64,000 nt of DNA from CADCVT01 sp036389155 (GCA_036389155.1 DASVQN010000016.1:56209-120208), one strand, 5' to 3'; counted from the first letter of the stretch, positions 17,082 through 26,152 are shown. The notes: generated by a model from the sequence alone, not told the origin. Numbers and translations: made by a program.

Positions 17082-19334
17082 CTAGCCGCGGATGGCGATC
17101 GTGGTGCGGGTGGTCGTGTCGCGCCCGTGCGGCTGGCGCTCGGTCACGGCCAGCACGTAGCGGCCCGGGCGCAGCGCGCGGGAGCGGAGGAACCGCAGGG
17201 TCGCGGTGCCCGACCTCGTGCGCGGCCGGCCGCTCGCGACGACGTGCCCCGACCGCGTGAGCCGCACGCGGACGACGGCGGACTTCTTGGCCTTCTTGAA
17301 GGACACCTTGCACGTGATCTTCCGCTTCTTCCTCAGCTTGCAGGTGACCTTCGCCTCGCGGCCGCGCGGGCCGCGCGCGCCGGTCGCGCCGATCGGCCCG
17401 ATGGGCCCCGTCGCGCCGGTCGGGCCCGGTGCGCCGCCCGGGCCGGGCGCTCCGTCGAAGCCGTTCGTGCCGTTCGCGCCCGCGGCGCCGTCCGCGCCCT
17501 TGGCGCCGTCTGCCCCGTTCGCGCCGTCCACCCCGTTCGTCCCGTTCGTGCCGTTCGTACCGTTCGTACCGTCGCCCCCATTCGTCCCGTTCGTGCCGTC
17601 CGTCCCGTCCGCGGGCACGTAGACCGTGTTGCTCGCCGCGGTCGTCCCGCCGCCGTCGTTCGTCGCCGTCACGTCGCACGTCAGCGCGTCCCCGACGTCG
17701 CCGGGCTGCACCGTGTACGTCGAGCCGACCTGCCCGCCGATCAATCCGCCGCTGCGCCGCCACTGGCGCGTGAACACGGGCGGGTCCGGGTCGTCGGACG
17801 CCCAGGACCCCGTCGCGCACGACAGGACGTCCCCCGGCCGCGCCTTCCCGGTCACGAGGGGCGGCACGGTGTTGACCGGCGCGGCGACCTCGCCGAAGAG
17901 CCGACCGAAGAGCTCGAACTCCTGATCGACCAGCGGCGGCGTGTCGTCGTCGGCCTGCCACACCACGAGCGCGTCCGCTCCCGGCGCTCCCTCGGCGACC
18001 GTCGGCGTGGTGCCGGCGAAGATCGGGGTGCCGTCGGGACCCATGCTCGAGATCCGGGCGTCGTCGATGCCGACCTGCACGTCGGACTCCGAGACCCGCT
18101 GCGCGTAGACCTCGTACTCCTGGTCGACCAGCGGCGCGGCGCTGTCGTCGCCGTACCAGGCGACGAGCCATTCGTCGCCGGCGTGCGTCACCTTCGGGCC
18201 GAAGGCGTCCGCGGTCCCCACCACGCCGTCCACCCCCATGGCCGAGATGCGGAAGTCGTCCGCCCCCGTCTCGCCCCCGGCGCTCGCGACGCGCTGGCCG
18301 AAGATCTCCATGTCGTCGTCGACCTGCGGGGGCGTGTTGTCGTCCGCGCGGAAGACGACGAGGAAGCCGCCGTCGACGGGGTCGGCGGCGACGTCGGACT
18401 CGAAGACCGCGTACGAGACAGAGCCGTCGGGACCGACGTGGCTCAGGCGCATGTCGTCGGTTCCCACGGCGGCGCCGAGGCCGGTGAGCCGCTGGGCGTA
18501 CAGCTCGGTCTCGTTGGCGGCCGCCGGCGGCTCGCCGGTGGCGTGGAACACGACGAGGTACTCCATCGACAGCGGGTCGTACGCCACGCTCCCGCTTCCG
18601 GCGTCGGCGGTCGCGTCGCCGTCCGCGCCGATCCGCGAGATGCGGAAGTCGTCGGCGCCGACCTCGCCCGCGTCGCCGATCCGCTGCCCGTAGACCTCGA
18701 ACTCGTCGTCGACCGTCCCGCCGGTGGCGGGGTCCGCGTTCCACACGACCAGGTACTGGTCCTTCTCGGTGCTGTAGGCCACGCTGGCGGTGAACGCGAC
18801 CGCCGTCGTCAGGCCCGCCGTGCCCGTGTCGGAGATGCGCAGGTCGTCCGCGCCGATCGGGATCCCGGTGCCGGAGAGCCGCTGGGCGTAGATCTCGAGC
18901 TCGCCGTCCACGTACGGCGGCGTGTTGTCGTCCGCGTCGAAGACGACGAGGTACTGGTCGTCGGCGACGTCGTACGCGACGCGGGGTGACGTCGCGTCAT
19001 AGTTGGGGTCGCCGGGCGGCCCGACGTCGGAGATCCGCAGCGCAGGGGCCAGTGGCGTGCCGTCGGCCGCGAGCCGCTGCGCGTAGATCTCGCTCTCGTC
19101 GTCGACGACCGGATCGGCGCCGTAGACCACCAGGAACTCGTCGCGCGCGCTGTTGTAGGCCATGTCCGGCTCCCGCGCCCCCGGCCCGGTCGCGCCGTCC
19201 GTCCCGGTGTTGGTGATGCGGAACTGCGCAGCGAGCGGTTGCGGCTCGGCGCGGGCGGGGCCCGCGAGGACGAGGACGGCGACGGAGGCCGCGAGCACGC
19301 TCCACGCGTGCCGCGCGACCGGGATGGACAGCAA
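17082..19334 (-). CDS. secreted repeat protein with a collagen-like region
   Basis: 750 residues. After a signal peptide (residues 1-29) come seven repeats of about 70 residues built on EFLVVYxAD...EIYAQRLxxxG...DDxRISxxGxDG (residues about 35-480), an Ig-like segment with two Cys, then 28 uninterrupted Gly-X-Y triplets (residues 577-660), and a 90-residue Lys/Arg-rich C-terminal domain. The triplets shift from GTN/GAD types to Pro-containing GPI/GAP types near the end. Start codon is TTG at 19334 with GGAAGG 6 bases upstream. Likely a fibrous surface protein; ligand unknown. Confidence 0.82.
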   Translation of the reverse strand: MLSIPVARHAWSVLAASVAVLVLAGPARAEPQPLAAQFRITNTGTDGATGPGAREPDMAYNSARDEFLVVYGADPVVDDESEIYAQRLAADGTPLAPALRISDVGPPGDPNYDATSPRVAYDVADDQYLVVFDADDNTPPYVDGELEIYAQRLSGTGIPIGADDLRISDTGTAGLTTAVAFTASVAYSTEKDQYLVVWNADPATGGTVDDEFEVYGQRIGDAGEVGADDFRISRIGADGDATADAGSGSVAYDPLSMEYLVVFHATGEPPAAANETELYAQRLTGLGAAVGTDDMRLSHVGPDGSVSYAVFESDVAADPVDGGFLVVFRADDNTPPQVDDDMEIFGQRVASAGGETGADDFRISAMGVDGVVGTADAFGPKVTHAGDEWLVAWYGDDSAAPLVDQEYEVYAQRVSESDVQVGIDDARISSMGPDGTPIFAGTTPTVAEGAPGADALVVWQADDDTPPLVDQEFELFGRLFGEVAAPVNTVPPLVTGKARPGDVLSCATGSWASDDPDPPVFTRQWRRSGGLIGGQVGSTYTVQPGDVGDALTCDVTATNDGGGTTAASNTVYVPADGTDGTNGTNGGDGTNGTNGTNGTNGVDGANGADGAKGADGAAGANGTNGFDGAPGPGGAPGPTGATGPIGPIGATGARGPRGREAKVTCKLRKKRKITCKVSFKKAKKSAVVRVRLTRSGHVVASGRPRTRSGTATLRFLRSRALRPGRYVLAVTERQPHGRDTTTRTTIAIRG
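17355..17606 (-). repeat. collagen-like Gly-X-Y triplet array
   Basis: Twenty-eight consecutive 9-base codon triplets encode Gly-X-Y. The part nearer the N-terminus is dominated by GTN, GTD and GAD, the later part by GPx and GAP. Repeated 9-mers encoding GTN (GGnACGAAC type) make the DNA itself repetitive and prone to slippage. The array may trimerise into a collagen-like triple helix. Confidence 0.85.
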
Positions 19335-19417
19335 GGAGTCCCTTCCGGTGTGAACTGTCGAACCTATCCGGGCCGGGTGGCGCCGCGCAAGCGCGGCCTG
19401 GTCTAATCGCGCAGGCG

Positions 19418-19873
19418 GTGATCGGGATCGTCTTCACGAGCGTCGTCGCCGCCTCGCCCGAGGCGGTGTGGGCGCACGCCACCACGATGCGCGGCGTCAA
19501 CGACGAGCTGCGCCCGCTCGTGCGGATGACCGCGCCGCGCCACGGCACGATCGAGGACCTGCCGCTCGGCGAGGTCGGCTTTCGCAGCGTGCTCCTGGCC
19601 GGCGGCCTCGTGCCGTTCGACGTCCACTTCCTGCGGCTGGAGGAGCGGTCCGCCGGCCGGTTCCTCGAGCGCTCGCACTCGCTGCTGCAGCGGCGGTGGG
19701 AGCACGAGCGGGTCGTCGAACCGGAGCCGGGCGGCGGCACGCGCGTGACCGACCGCCTGCGCATCGAACCGCGCCTGCCCGGCAGCGCCTGGCTGGTGCG
19801 CCGCATGGTGGCGGCGACGTTCCACCACCGCCACCGGCGGCTGGCGCGCCGCTTCGGGGGCGTCGCGGGCTGA
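19418..19873 (+). CDS. SRPBCC-fold (polyketide cyclase/START-like) protein
   Basis: 151 residues beginning VIGIVFTSVVAASPEAVWAHA, where the segment TSVVAASPEAVWAH is the usual first strand and helix of the SRPBCC ligand-binding fold; the C-terminal helix FHHRHRRLARRFG closes the cavity. Strands between include GTRVTDRLRIEPRL. These proteins bind hydrophobic ligands, and no enzyme activity can be assigned. GTG start; TCTAAT at 19402-19407 is a possible -10 box. Confidence 0.7.
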   Translation: MIGIVFTSVVAASPEAVWAHATTMRGVNDELRPLVRMTAPRHGTIEDLPLGEVGFRSVLLAGGLVPFDVHFLRLEERSAGRFLERSHSLLQRRWEHERVVEPEPGGGTRVTDRLRIEPRLPGSAWLVRRMVAATFHHRHRRLARRFGGVAG

Positions 19874-19876
19874 CCG

Positions 19877-21031
19877 CTACTCCCACTCGGGCTGCTGCGG
19901 CTCGGCGCGCACGAGCCTCTCCGCCAGCTCCGCGAGCCGCTCGACGCCCAGCGTCTGGGAGGTGACGTCGATCCGCGTGCCGTCGATCTCCGTCCTCACC
20001 ACGGCGATCTCCCACGACTCCGACGGCTCGCGCACCCGCAGCTCACGGCCGCCGCGCGTCTCGGTGCGCCAGCGCTCCGGCTCGTCGAGGACGTCGAAGC
20101 GCTGCTCGGGGGCGTCGCTCGCCGTCTGGGTGATCGCCGCGTTCCACAGCCCGTCGTCCGACCGCAGGTGCAGGTGCGCGGTCGGCTCGATCTGACGGCG
20201 GGCGCTCCCCGGCTGGAAGTGCAGGTCCACCTCCCAGTCCGCGCCGACGCGGTCGGGGAGGAACACCGGAAACGGCGCCAGCTCCGCGAGCTCGTCCGGT
20301 GCCAGCGAGTGGTGGGGCCGCGGGAAGTCGAGCGGCTGGACCTCCTCCCCCGGCGGCGGGACGAACACGAACACCTCGTCGTCGATCGGCCGGCCGACCT
20401 CCAGCTCGAGGATCTCGCTGCGGCTGAACGGCTCGCCGCCGCGCAGCGACTCCAGGCGCACGAGGACGCCCAGCTCCACGTCGACCGCGAGCCGCCACTC
20501 GTCGGCGCCGAAGCCGAGGTGGTGCCGCGTCCACCCCTGGTCCTCGTCGCGGCGGTCGCGCGGGCGCGCCGTGGCGAGTACGACCTCCCGTCCGCGCAGC
20601 TCGCCGCGCCCCACCGGCTCGAGCACGATCGAGCCGAGCAGCGACCCCGGGTCGAGCAGGTGCGCGAACCCCTCGCCGACGCTCGACGTGACCTCCGGAT
20701 CGTCCTCGTTCGACACCGCGCCCTCGGACGGCGAGTAGCGCCACCACAGCGCACCGCGGCGAACCGCGAAGCCGTCGTCGTGCTCCTCGCGCGCGCGGTC
20801 GGGCGGCGCCAGCCACAGGCGATGGGTCGACGTCGCCTCCTGCGGCACCTCCTCGTCGTCCTCGGGGTAGGCGTACGCGGTGAAGACCGCGCCGCCGTCC
20901 TCCTCCACACCCGCGCGGAACGCCTCCGAGGAGCGCTCGTGGTGCACCCACGTCTCGATCGTCGCGCGGACCGTCGTGTCGCGGACGCCGCCGGTCTGCA
21001 GCAGCTCGAGCAGGTCCCCGAGCTCGCCCAC
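19877..21031 (-). CDS. conserved hypothetical protein, LolA/RseB-like fold possible
   Basis: 384 residues, acidic, no signal peptide or membrane helix. It opens with a short helix (MGELGDLLELLQTG) followed by alternating strands: TVRATIETWVHHE, HRLWLAPPDRARE, GALWWRYSPSEG, WRLAVDVELGVLVRLES, DEVFVFVPPPGEEVQ. That series of beta hairpins with aromatic-rich edges resembles the LolA/RseB lipoprotein-binding sheet, but I cannot confirm it. Starts with GTG and its upstream neighbour, the secreted hydrolase, ends 6 bases before it, so the two are likely one transcript. Confidence 0.55.
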   Translation of the reverse strand: MGELGDLLELLQTGGVRDTTVRATIETWVHHERSSEAFRAGVEEDGGAVFTAYAYPEDDEEVPQEATSTHRLWLAPPDRAREEHDDGFAVRRGALWWRYSPSEGAVSNEDDPEVTSSVGEGFAHLLDPGSLLGSIVLEPVGRGELRGREVVLATARPRDRRDEDQGWTRHHLGFGADEWRLAVDVELGVLVRLESLRGGEPFSRSEILELEVGRPIDDEVFVFVPPPGEEVQPLDFPRPHHSLAPDELAELAPFPVFLPDRVGADWEVDLHFQPGSARRQIEPTAHLHLRSDDGLWNAAITQTASDAPEQRFDVLDEPERWRTETRGGRELRVREPSESWEIAVVRTEIDGTRIDVTSQTLGVERLAELAERLVRAEPQQPEWE

Positions 21032-21037
21032 GGCGCG

Positions 21038-22465
21038 TCAGCAGCCGTGCCGCATGTCCGTGCAGGTCCGGCGCGCGGGCTTGCCGGGCTTGGTCAGCGA
21101 GTACTGCGACGCGTAGTAGAAGGACAGCGCGTTCGCGACGGGGATCCCGGCGATCTTGTGCGGGACGTTCCCGGCGTAGCGGTCGGTCGGGTTGGCCGCG
21201 GCGGCCGCCTGGTCGAACTCGCCGGTGCCGATGGCGCTGCGGTCGATGCTGCCGTCGAACGTCCGCGCGGTCAGCCGCGCGAACGCGGTCCTGTCGCCCT
21301 TGAGGTACCGGTCGAACCACGCCCGCGTGTAGTAGGAGGCGAACCGCTCGCCCTTCTGGCTCGCCGGCAGGACGAGCGGGACGTACGTGTACTCCAGGTG
21401 CGTCGCGCCGCGGAGGTTGACGCTCTGGGTGTCGATCCCCGCCGCCTCGAGCTGCTGGTAGCCGTCGGCCTTCGCCTGCGGGTCGGGCGGCTGCGGCGTC
21501 GGCTGGACGTTGAAGAGGTAGTCGTTGGAGAGGCCGAGCCCGGGCGCGTGGAGCTTGGCCGCCGGCCTGTACTTCGCGGGGACCGTGACCCCGCTGCAGT
21601 CCTCGACCGGGTCGAGGTTGTCCCACGCGACGATCGCCTTGACGCGCCGGTCGCACTGGCCGACGACGCTCACCGCGGCGGCCCCCAGCGAGTGCCCGGC
21701 GATGCCGACGCGGCTGCGGTCGAGGAGGTCGCTGTAGGGGTTCTCGTCGGGGTCGAGGAACGCGGACAGCGAGTCCTCGGCGCCCTGGTAGAAGTTGTAG
21801 CTCTGCTGGTACGGGACGCCGGAGCACTCGCCCGGGCAGTCGTCGCCGGCGAGGTCGGAGTCGCCCTGGCCCTGGACGTCGTAGGTCATCACGATGTAGC
21901 CGGCCTCCGCGAGGTCCTCGGCGGCCCAGTAGTACAGCTCCTCGTAGCCCTGCACCGAGCCGTCGGTGACGACGACGCCGGGGAAGCCGCGCTTCGGCCG
22001 CTTCACGCGCGCGGGCGGCGCGAAGACGTGGCCGCGCAGCGTGGAGCCGTTGATCGCTTTGAAGGACACGGGCTCGACGCGGCCGCGGCCGGCCTCGGTC
22101 CAGCGCTTGAGCGTGCGGAACGCGTCGGCGGCCTGCGAGCCGGGGACGAGCGTCGTGAACCCGCCGCGGGGATGGGACGGGTCGCCGAGCTGGTCGACCG
22201 TGCGCTCGGTCCACAGCTCCGCGCCGTTCGTCAGGTTCGCGTAGCCGTACGCCGGGCTCGCCAGCTGGTCGCGCAGGCGCAGGGTCGCGCAGTACTGGTT
22301 GATGACGTCGCGCTTGTGCCACTCGGGCGTGTTCGGCGCGGGATCGCCCGCGGGCGCGAGGCAGTCGACGACCTCGTCCTGCGGCCACGCGATCGCGTGC
22401 GCGGCGGCGGGCAGGGCGAGGACGGCGACGAGGGCGGTGAGCAGGAGCAGGCGGATCTTCGGCAT
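21038..22465 (-). CDS. secreted alpha/beta hydrolase
   Basis: 475 residues with an N-terminal signal peptide (MPKIRLLLLTALVAVLALPA, cleaved near residue 25). The catalytic domain has the nucleophile elbow GIAGHSLGAA, a dienelactone-hydrolase-like GFPGVVVTDGSVQGYEELYY oxyanion region, and a final His candidate in RGATHLEYTY. Several paired cysteines (CPGEC, ATCL-type) suit an exported enzyme. Probably a lipase or esterase; the substrate is unknown. The ATG at 22465 is preceded by GGAG. Confidence 0.8.
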   Translation of the reverse strand: MPKIRLLLLTALVAVLALPAAAHAIAWPQDEVVDCLAPAGDPAPNTPEWHKRDVINQYCATLRLRDQLASPAYGYANLTNGAELWTERTVDQLGDPSHPRGGFTTLVPGSQAADAFRTLKRWTEAGRGRVEPVSFKAINGSTLRGHVFAPPARVKRPKRGFPGVVVTDGSVQGYEELYYWAAEDLAEAGYIVMTYDVQGQGDSDLAGDDCPGECSGVPYQQSYNFYQGAEDSLSAFLDPDENPYSDLLDRSRVGIAGHSLGAAAVSVVGQCDRRVKAIVAWDNLDPVEDCSGVTVPAKYRPAAKLHAPGLGLSNDYLFNVQPTPQPPDPQAKADGYQQLEAAGIDTQSVNLRGATHLEYTYVPLVLPASQKGERFASYYTRAWFDRYLKGDRTAFARLTARTFDGSIDRSAIGTGEFDQAAAAANPTDRYAGNVPHKIAGIPVANALSFYYASQYSLTKPGKPARRTCTDMRHGC

Positions 22466-22512
22466 CTGTCCTCCACAACGCGGGAGGCCGGCGATGCTTG
22501 CGGTCCGCGGCG

Positions 22513-23067
22513 CTACGGCAGCCCCTCGAGCCCCTCGTCCAGCTCGACGCCGAGCGAGTTCAGCGCGAACGCGACGAGGTGGTAGTTGCCGACGACCATC
22601 ACGATCTCGATCAGCGCGCGCTCGTCGTACGCCTCCGCCAGCGCCGCCCACGTCTCGTCGCCGATCTTCGCGTGCGCGTGCAGCTCGTCGGCGGCTCGGA
22701 GGAGCGTGGCGTCGGCCTCCGACCAGCCATCGGCGTCCGGTCCTTCGGCGACGCGCATGATCTCCTCGCGCGGCATCCCCAGCCCCTCCTCCGCGATCCG
22801 CACGTGCTGGCCCCACTCGTAGGGCGAGCCGCAGTTCAGGCCGGTGCGGAGGATCAGCAGCTCGCGCTCGCGCGCGGGCAGGACACCGCCGGCGAGCAGG
22901 AACCCGCCGAACCGCAGCCACGGCTTGAAGAGCCCGGGGTGGCGAGCCAGCGTCGAGAAGATGTTGTTGTCGCCCAGGCGGCCGGTCAGCGTGTTGGGCT
23001 CGACCTCGAGGATCGGGCGGACCTCGTCGTCCCACTCGTCCTCGGGCAGCGGCGGGATGCGCGGCAT
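22513..23067 (-). CDS. carboxymuconolactone decarboxylase (CMD/AhpD-like) protein
   Basis: 184 residues, all-helical. The CMD signature LPARERELLILRTGLNCGSPYEWGQHVRIA lies in the middle, with Cys, Glu and His in NCGSPYEWGQH; the second Cys of AhpD (CxxC) is absent, so peroxidase activity like AhpD is unlikely. Start overlaps the SDR stop (TGATG at 23065-23069), forming an HTH-SDR-CMD operon, an arrangement often seen in degradation of cyclic or aromatic compounds. Confidence 0.85.
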   Translation of the reverse strand: MPRIPPLPEDEWDDEVRPILEVEPNTLTGRLGDNNIFSTLARHPGLFKPWLRFGGFLLAGGVLPARERELLILRTGLNCGSPYEWGQHVRIAEEGLGMPREEIMRVAEGPDADGWSEADATLLRAADELHAHAKIGDETWAALAEAYDERALIEIVMVVGNYHLVAFALNSLGVELDEGLEGLP

Positions 23068-23843
23068 CAGATCCTCACCGCCACGCTCAGGCCGCCGTCG
23101 GCGACGAGCACCTGGCCGGTCACGTACGACGCGTCGTCGCTGAGCAGGAAGAGCGCGCAGCGCGCGACCTCCTCCGCCGTCCCCTGCCGCCCGACCGGGA
23201 TGCGCACCTGCGCGCGAGCGGGAGCCATCTGCGAGGCCATCCGCCCGAGCGGCGTGTCGATCAGGCCGGGCGCGAGGAGGTTGAAGCGGATGCGCCCGCT
23301 GCCCTCGACCGCCGCGTTGCGCGTGACCGACTCGAGCGCCGCCTTCGACGCGCCGTACGCGGGGATCGGCAGCGTCTCGCGCCCCGCGAGCGAGCCGATG
23401 AGCACCGCGGAGGAGCGGGGGTCCTCGAACGTCGCGAGCGCCTCGCGGCAGCCGAGGAAGTGCGCGCGCAGGTTGACCGCCATGACGCGGTCCCAATCCT
23501 CGACCGTCGTGCCCTTGAAGCCGAACCCGCCGCCGATGCCGACGTTCAGCACGAGCCCGTCGAGGCCGCCGAGGGCGTCGCGCGCCTCGGCGAACATGCG
23601 CCTGACGTCGTCCTCCTCGGCGGCGTCGCCGATCGTCGTCGTCGCGGTTCCGCCGCCGTCGCGGATCGCCTGCGCGGTGGCCTCCGCGCTGTCGGCGTTG
23701 AGGTCGGCGACGGCGACCGCGGCGCCCTCGCGCGCGAACAGGAGCGACATCGCGCGCCCGTTGCCGAGCGGCGGGTCGTCGAGCCCGAAGTCGTTCTGGC
23801 CGCCGCCGACGACGAGCACGCGCCGGCCCTCGAGTCTGCTCAT
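23067..23843 (-). CDS. short-chain dehydrogenase/reductase
   Basis: 258 residues. The cofactor loop is variant (VVGGGQNDFGLDDPPLGNGRA, lengthened compared with TGxxxGIG), as in 2-hydroxycyclohexane carboxyl-CoA-like SDRs. Other motifs are normal: LVLNVGIGGG in place of NNAG, catalytic Ser in LIGSLAG, and YGASKAAL. The C-terminus (YVTGQVLVADGGLSV) is typical. The ATG at 23843 overlaps the upstream stop (ATGA). The substrate is unknown; the operon partner is a CMD protein. Confidence 0.85.
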   Translation of the reverse strand: MSRLEGRRVLVVGGGQNDFGLDDPPLGNGRAMSLLFAREGAAVAVADLNADSAEATAQAIRDGGGTATTTIGDAAEEDDVRRMFAEARDALGGLDGLVLNVGIGGGFGFKGTTVEDWDRVMAVNLRAHFLGCREALATFEDPRSSAVLIGSLAGRETLPIPAYGASKAALESVTRNAAVEGSGRIRFNLLAPGLIDTPLGRMASQMAPARAQVRIPVGRQGTAEEVARCALFLLSDDASYVTGQVLVADGGLSVAVRI

Positions 23844-24199
23844 CGCGCGGATCGTCGCACGGCGCGTGCCTGGCGCGCGTCCATCCACAGCTCCCACCGG
23901 CCGGACTCGGAGCGCCGCGCGTCGTTGAAGCGGTACGGGCGGCGCCCGCCGAACTCCCGCGTCCGCAGCCGGTGCACGCCACCGAGGACGCTCGCGATCC
24001 GCCGTCGCGGCCACCCCATCGCGTCCTCGATCTGCGGGAACGGGCGCGGCTCGTCGGGCGCCTGCGCCAGCGCCTCGAGCAGCTCGCGCATGAGGTCGCT
24101 GCAGCGGTCGTGGAAGGCCGCGATCTCGTCGGGCCGGTCCATCGCGTTCTGCGGAGCGTGCTCGGCGCGCATGCGCGCCGCATTGTCTCCCTTCTTCAC
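23840..24199 (-). CDS. small DNA-binding-like protein (winged helix candidate)
   Basis: 119 residues, basic. Helices LMRELLEALAQAPDEPRPFPQIEDAMGWPRRRIASVLGGVHRL look like a winged-helix: recognition helix about RRRIASVLGGVHRLR, then a wing FGGRRPYRFNDARR. It is probably the regulator or an accessory protein of the SDR-CMD operon, whose first start it overlaps (ATGA). Start is GTG at 24199; an in-frame ATG at 24172 is an alternative. No named family recognised. Confidence 0.6.
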   Translation of the reverse strand: MKKGDNAARMRAEHAPQNAMDRPDEIAAFHDRCSDLMRELLEALAQAPDEPRPFPQIEDAMGWPRRRIASVLGGVHRLRTREFGGRRPYRFNDARRSESGRWELWMDARQARAVRRSAR

Positions 24200-24259
24200 C
24201 GGGCCTTACGGACGGCCGCGACGGTGCCTGCAGTCGATCCCCCCACCAAGGAGTGCCCG

Positions 24260-24655
24260 ATGTTCCGTCAGACCAAGAAGCTCGCCATGGCCGCCGCGGC
24301 TCTCGCCGCCCTCGCGCTCGGCGGGTCCGCCATCGCCGGCGCGGCCTCGAACAGCAGCACCACCGCGACGAATCCGCCGGCGGCGCAGGGCCAGCGACCC
24401 GATCCCGCGACCCCGGGCGGCCACGTCGGGTCGAACGGCAGGACCGAGAAGGCGCTGTCCGGCGACGTGGCCGCGAAGGTGAAGGCCGCCGCCGAGAAGA
24501 AGCTCCCCGGCGGCACGGTCCTGCGCGTCGAGACCGACGTCGACCACGGCTCGCCGTACGAGGCGCACGTGCAGAAGGCGGACGGCAGCGAGGTCGAGGT
24601 CCTGGTCGACGAGTCCTTCCAGGTGACCGCGGTCAACACGATGGGCCGCCCGTAG
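24260..24655 (+). CDS. secreted PepSY-like domain protein
   Basis: 131 residues. AAGGAG at 24248-24253 precedes the ATG. A signal peptide (MFRQTKKLAMAAAALAALAL, cleaved near residue 28) is followed by a Thr/Ser/Pro linker and a C-terminal domain of about 60 residues: VKAAAEKKLPGGTVLRVETD, then YEAHVQKADGSEVEVLVDES, which matches the helix-strand-strand pattern of PepSY. PepSY domains often inhibit peptidases or bind at the cell surface. A hairpin terminator follows. Confidence 0.75.
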   Translation: MFRQTKKLAMAAAALAALALGGSAIAGAASNSSTTATNPPAAQGQRPDPATPGGHVGSNGRTEKALSGDVAAKVKAAAEKKLPGGTVLRVETDVDHGSPYEAHVQKADGSEVEVLVDESFQVTAVNTMGRP

Positions 24656-24662
24656 GACCCTC

Positions 24663-24690
24663 ACCCCCCGGGCCTTCGGGTCCGGGGGGT
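24663..24690 (+). terminator. rho-independent-like terminator
   Basis: ACCCCCCGG at 24663-24671 pairs with CCGGGGGGT at 24682-24690, with an inner GCC-TTC-GGG loop portion, followed by TTTCCCC. It lies just after the PepSY gene stop and before the DedA gene. Confidence 0.75.
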
Positions 24691-24736
24691 TTCCCCGATG
24701 CGATGGCGCCCGGGAGGAGCGATGGTGTGATCCGAG

Positions 24737-25363
24737 ATGAGCGACGCGATCACCCAGCTGGTCGAAGGAGCCATGAGCTCGCCCTGGGTGCTGCTCGCGC
24801 TCTTCGCGTTCGCCGCGATCGACGGGTTCTTCCCCGCCGTGCCGAGCGAGAGCCTCGTGGTGACCGCCGGCGTCTTCGCCGCGGCGGGCGAGCCCAGCCT
24901 GCCGCTGATCATCGTGGCCGCCGCGCTCGGGGCGTTCGCGGGCGACCACGTCTCGTACTTCATCGGCTCGCGCGGAGGGTCGCGGCTCGCCGCCCGGCTC
25001 CCCGAGGGCTCGCGCAAGGCGGCCGCGTTCGCGTCGGCCGGCCGGGCGCTCGCGCAGCGCGGCGGAACGATGATCGTCGTGTCGCGGTACATCCCGGGCG
25101 CGCGGACCGCGGTGACGCTGACGGCGGGCGCGACGGGCCACCCCCTCCGGTCCTTCTCGACCGCCGACGCGATCGCCGCCGTGTCGTGGGCGACCTACTC
25201 CGGGCTCGTGGGCTACCTCGGCGGCGCGGCGTTCGAGGACGACCCGCTCAAGGGCGTCGTGCTCGGCCTCGGCCTCGCGATCAGCGTCGCCGTGCTCGTC
25301 GAGATCGTCCGCTACCTCCGGCGGCCGGCCGCTCCCACGCGGCCCGCGCCCTCCGCCGCGTAG
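24737..25363 (+). CDS. DedA family membrane protein
   Basis: 208 residues with four to five membrane segments. Family motifs: FFPAVPSESLVVTAGVFAA near the N-terminus (the DedA E-x-x-x-P loop), GDHVSYFIGSRGG, and the conserved SRYIPGARTAVTLTAG. DedA proteins (SNARE-associated/VTT fold) are thought to flip phospholipids such as undecaprenyl phosphate or phosphatidylethanolamine. It stops two bases before the end of the convergent gene. Confidence 0.88.
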   Translation: MSDAITQLVEGAMSSPWVLLALFAFAAIDGFFPAVPSESLVVTAGVFAAAGEPSLPLIIVAAALGAFAGDHVSYFIGSRGGSRLAARLPEGSRKAAAFASAGRALAQRGGTMIVVSRYIPGARTAVTLTAGATGHPLRSFSTADAIAAVSWATYSGLVGYLGGAAFEDDPLKGVVLGLGLAISVAVLVEIVRYLRRPAAPTRPAPSAA

Positions 25364-25365
25364 GT

Positions 25366-26088
25366 CTACGGGCAGGGCGTCGTGGCGGTCGCCGCGAGGC
25401 TCGAGCCGTCCGGATAGACGTTGCGCCACTCGGTCGTCCACGGCTCCGTGCACGGCGCGGTCATCTCGAACAGCGGCCGCATGCGGCGGCGGTTCCGGGC
25501 GGGCGACAGTCGTGCCGTCATGCGCAGGTTCAGCGCGGTGAGGGTGAGCGGCGGGTTCGGACCGAACCCGGAGATGTCGATCACCTTGACGTGCCCGAAC
25601 GGGCCGGAGGGCTCGTTGCGCACGAAGACGCCGGTGAACGTCAGCCCGATGTTGTAGCCCTCGGGGTGGAAGACGTAGACGAGGCTCGGCTTGCCCGCGG
25701 TGCGCCCGCCGTTGAAGACGTCGACGGTCGCGGGGACCGCCGCCGCGGCGTCGGGCCGCCCGTCGAACGTCGCGGTGCCTTTACCGACGCGGGTCGCCGG
25801 CGGGCAGCGCGCGCGGCGGGCCTCGGGACACGCCCGGAAGAGCAGGCCGTTGAAGCGAATGCCGCGCGGATACCGGATCTCCACGCGCGCCGGGCTGCGC
25901 GGCCGCCCGCCGTCGGCGCGAGCGGTGGTCGCCGCGAAGTCGTAGGCCCAGTTGCGCGCGCCCGCGCCGCCGCGGTACTTCACGGAGACGGTCTGCGTCT
26001 CGGCCTCGCCCGGGCCCTCTGCCGCGGCGGAAGCGACCGCGAGCGTGGCGAACGCGATGACCCAGAGGGATAGGCGGGCGGAAGACAG
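25366..26088 (-). CDS. secreted hypothetical protein, unusual start codon
   Basis: A conservative GTG start at 25983 gives 205 residues, but the frame stays open upstream, and translating from a CTG at 26088 adds a convincing signal peptide (SSARLSLWVIAFATLAVASA followed by Ala-rich cleavage site). There is no ATG, GTG or TTG that would include it, so the CTG start is inferred. The mature part is strand-rich with four Cys (FRACPEARRARCPP, APCTEPW, TTPCP) and no recognised domain. Likely extracellular. Confidence 0.6.
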   Translation of the reverse strand: MSSARLSLWVIAFATLAVASAAAEGPGEAETQTVSVKYRGGAGARNWAYDFAATTARADGGRPRSPARVEIRYPRGIRFNGLLFRACPEARRARCPPATRVGKGTATFDGRPDAAAAVPATVDVFNGGRTAGKPSLVYVFHPEGYNIGLTFTGVFVRNEPSGPFGHVKVIDISGFGPNPPLTLTALNLRMTARLSPARNRRRMRPLFEMTAPCTEPWTTEWRNVYPDGSSLAATATTPCP

Positions 26089-26152
26089 GACAGCCTCGGA
26101 CGCACCGACAGTACTCCGGCCTCATCCAGCGGTCAACGCGACCGGGCGAGCG

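Noticed and set aside
14125..18744. Open frame of 1539 residues on the minus strand
   Set aside because: High-GC antisense frame across carboxyltransferase, beta-helix and the collagen-like gene; no protein motifs.
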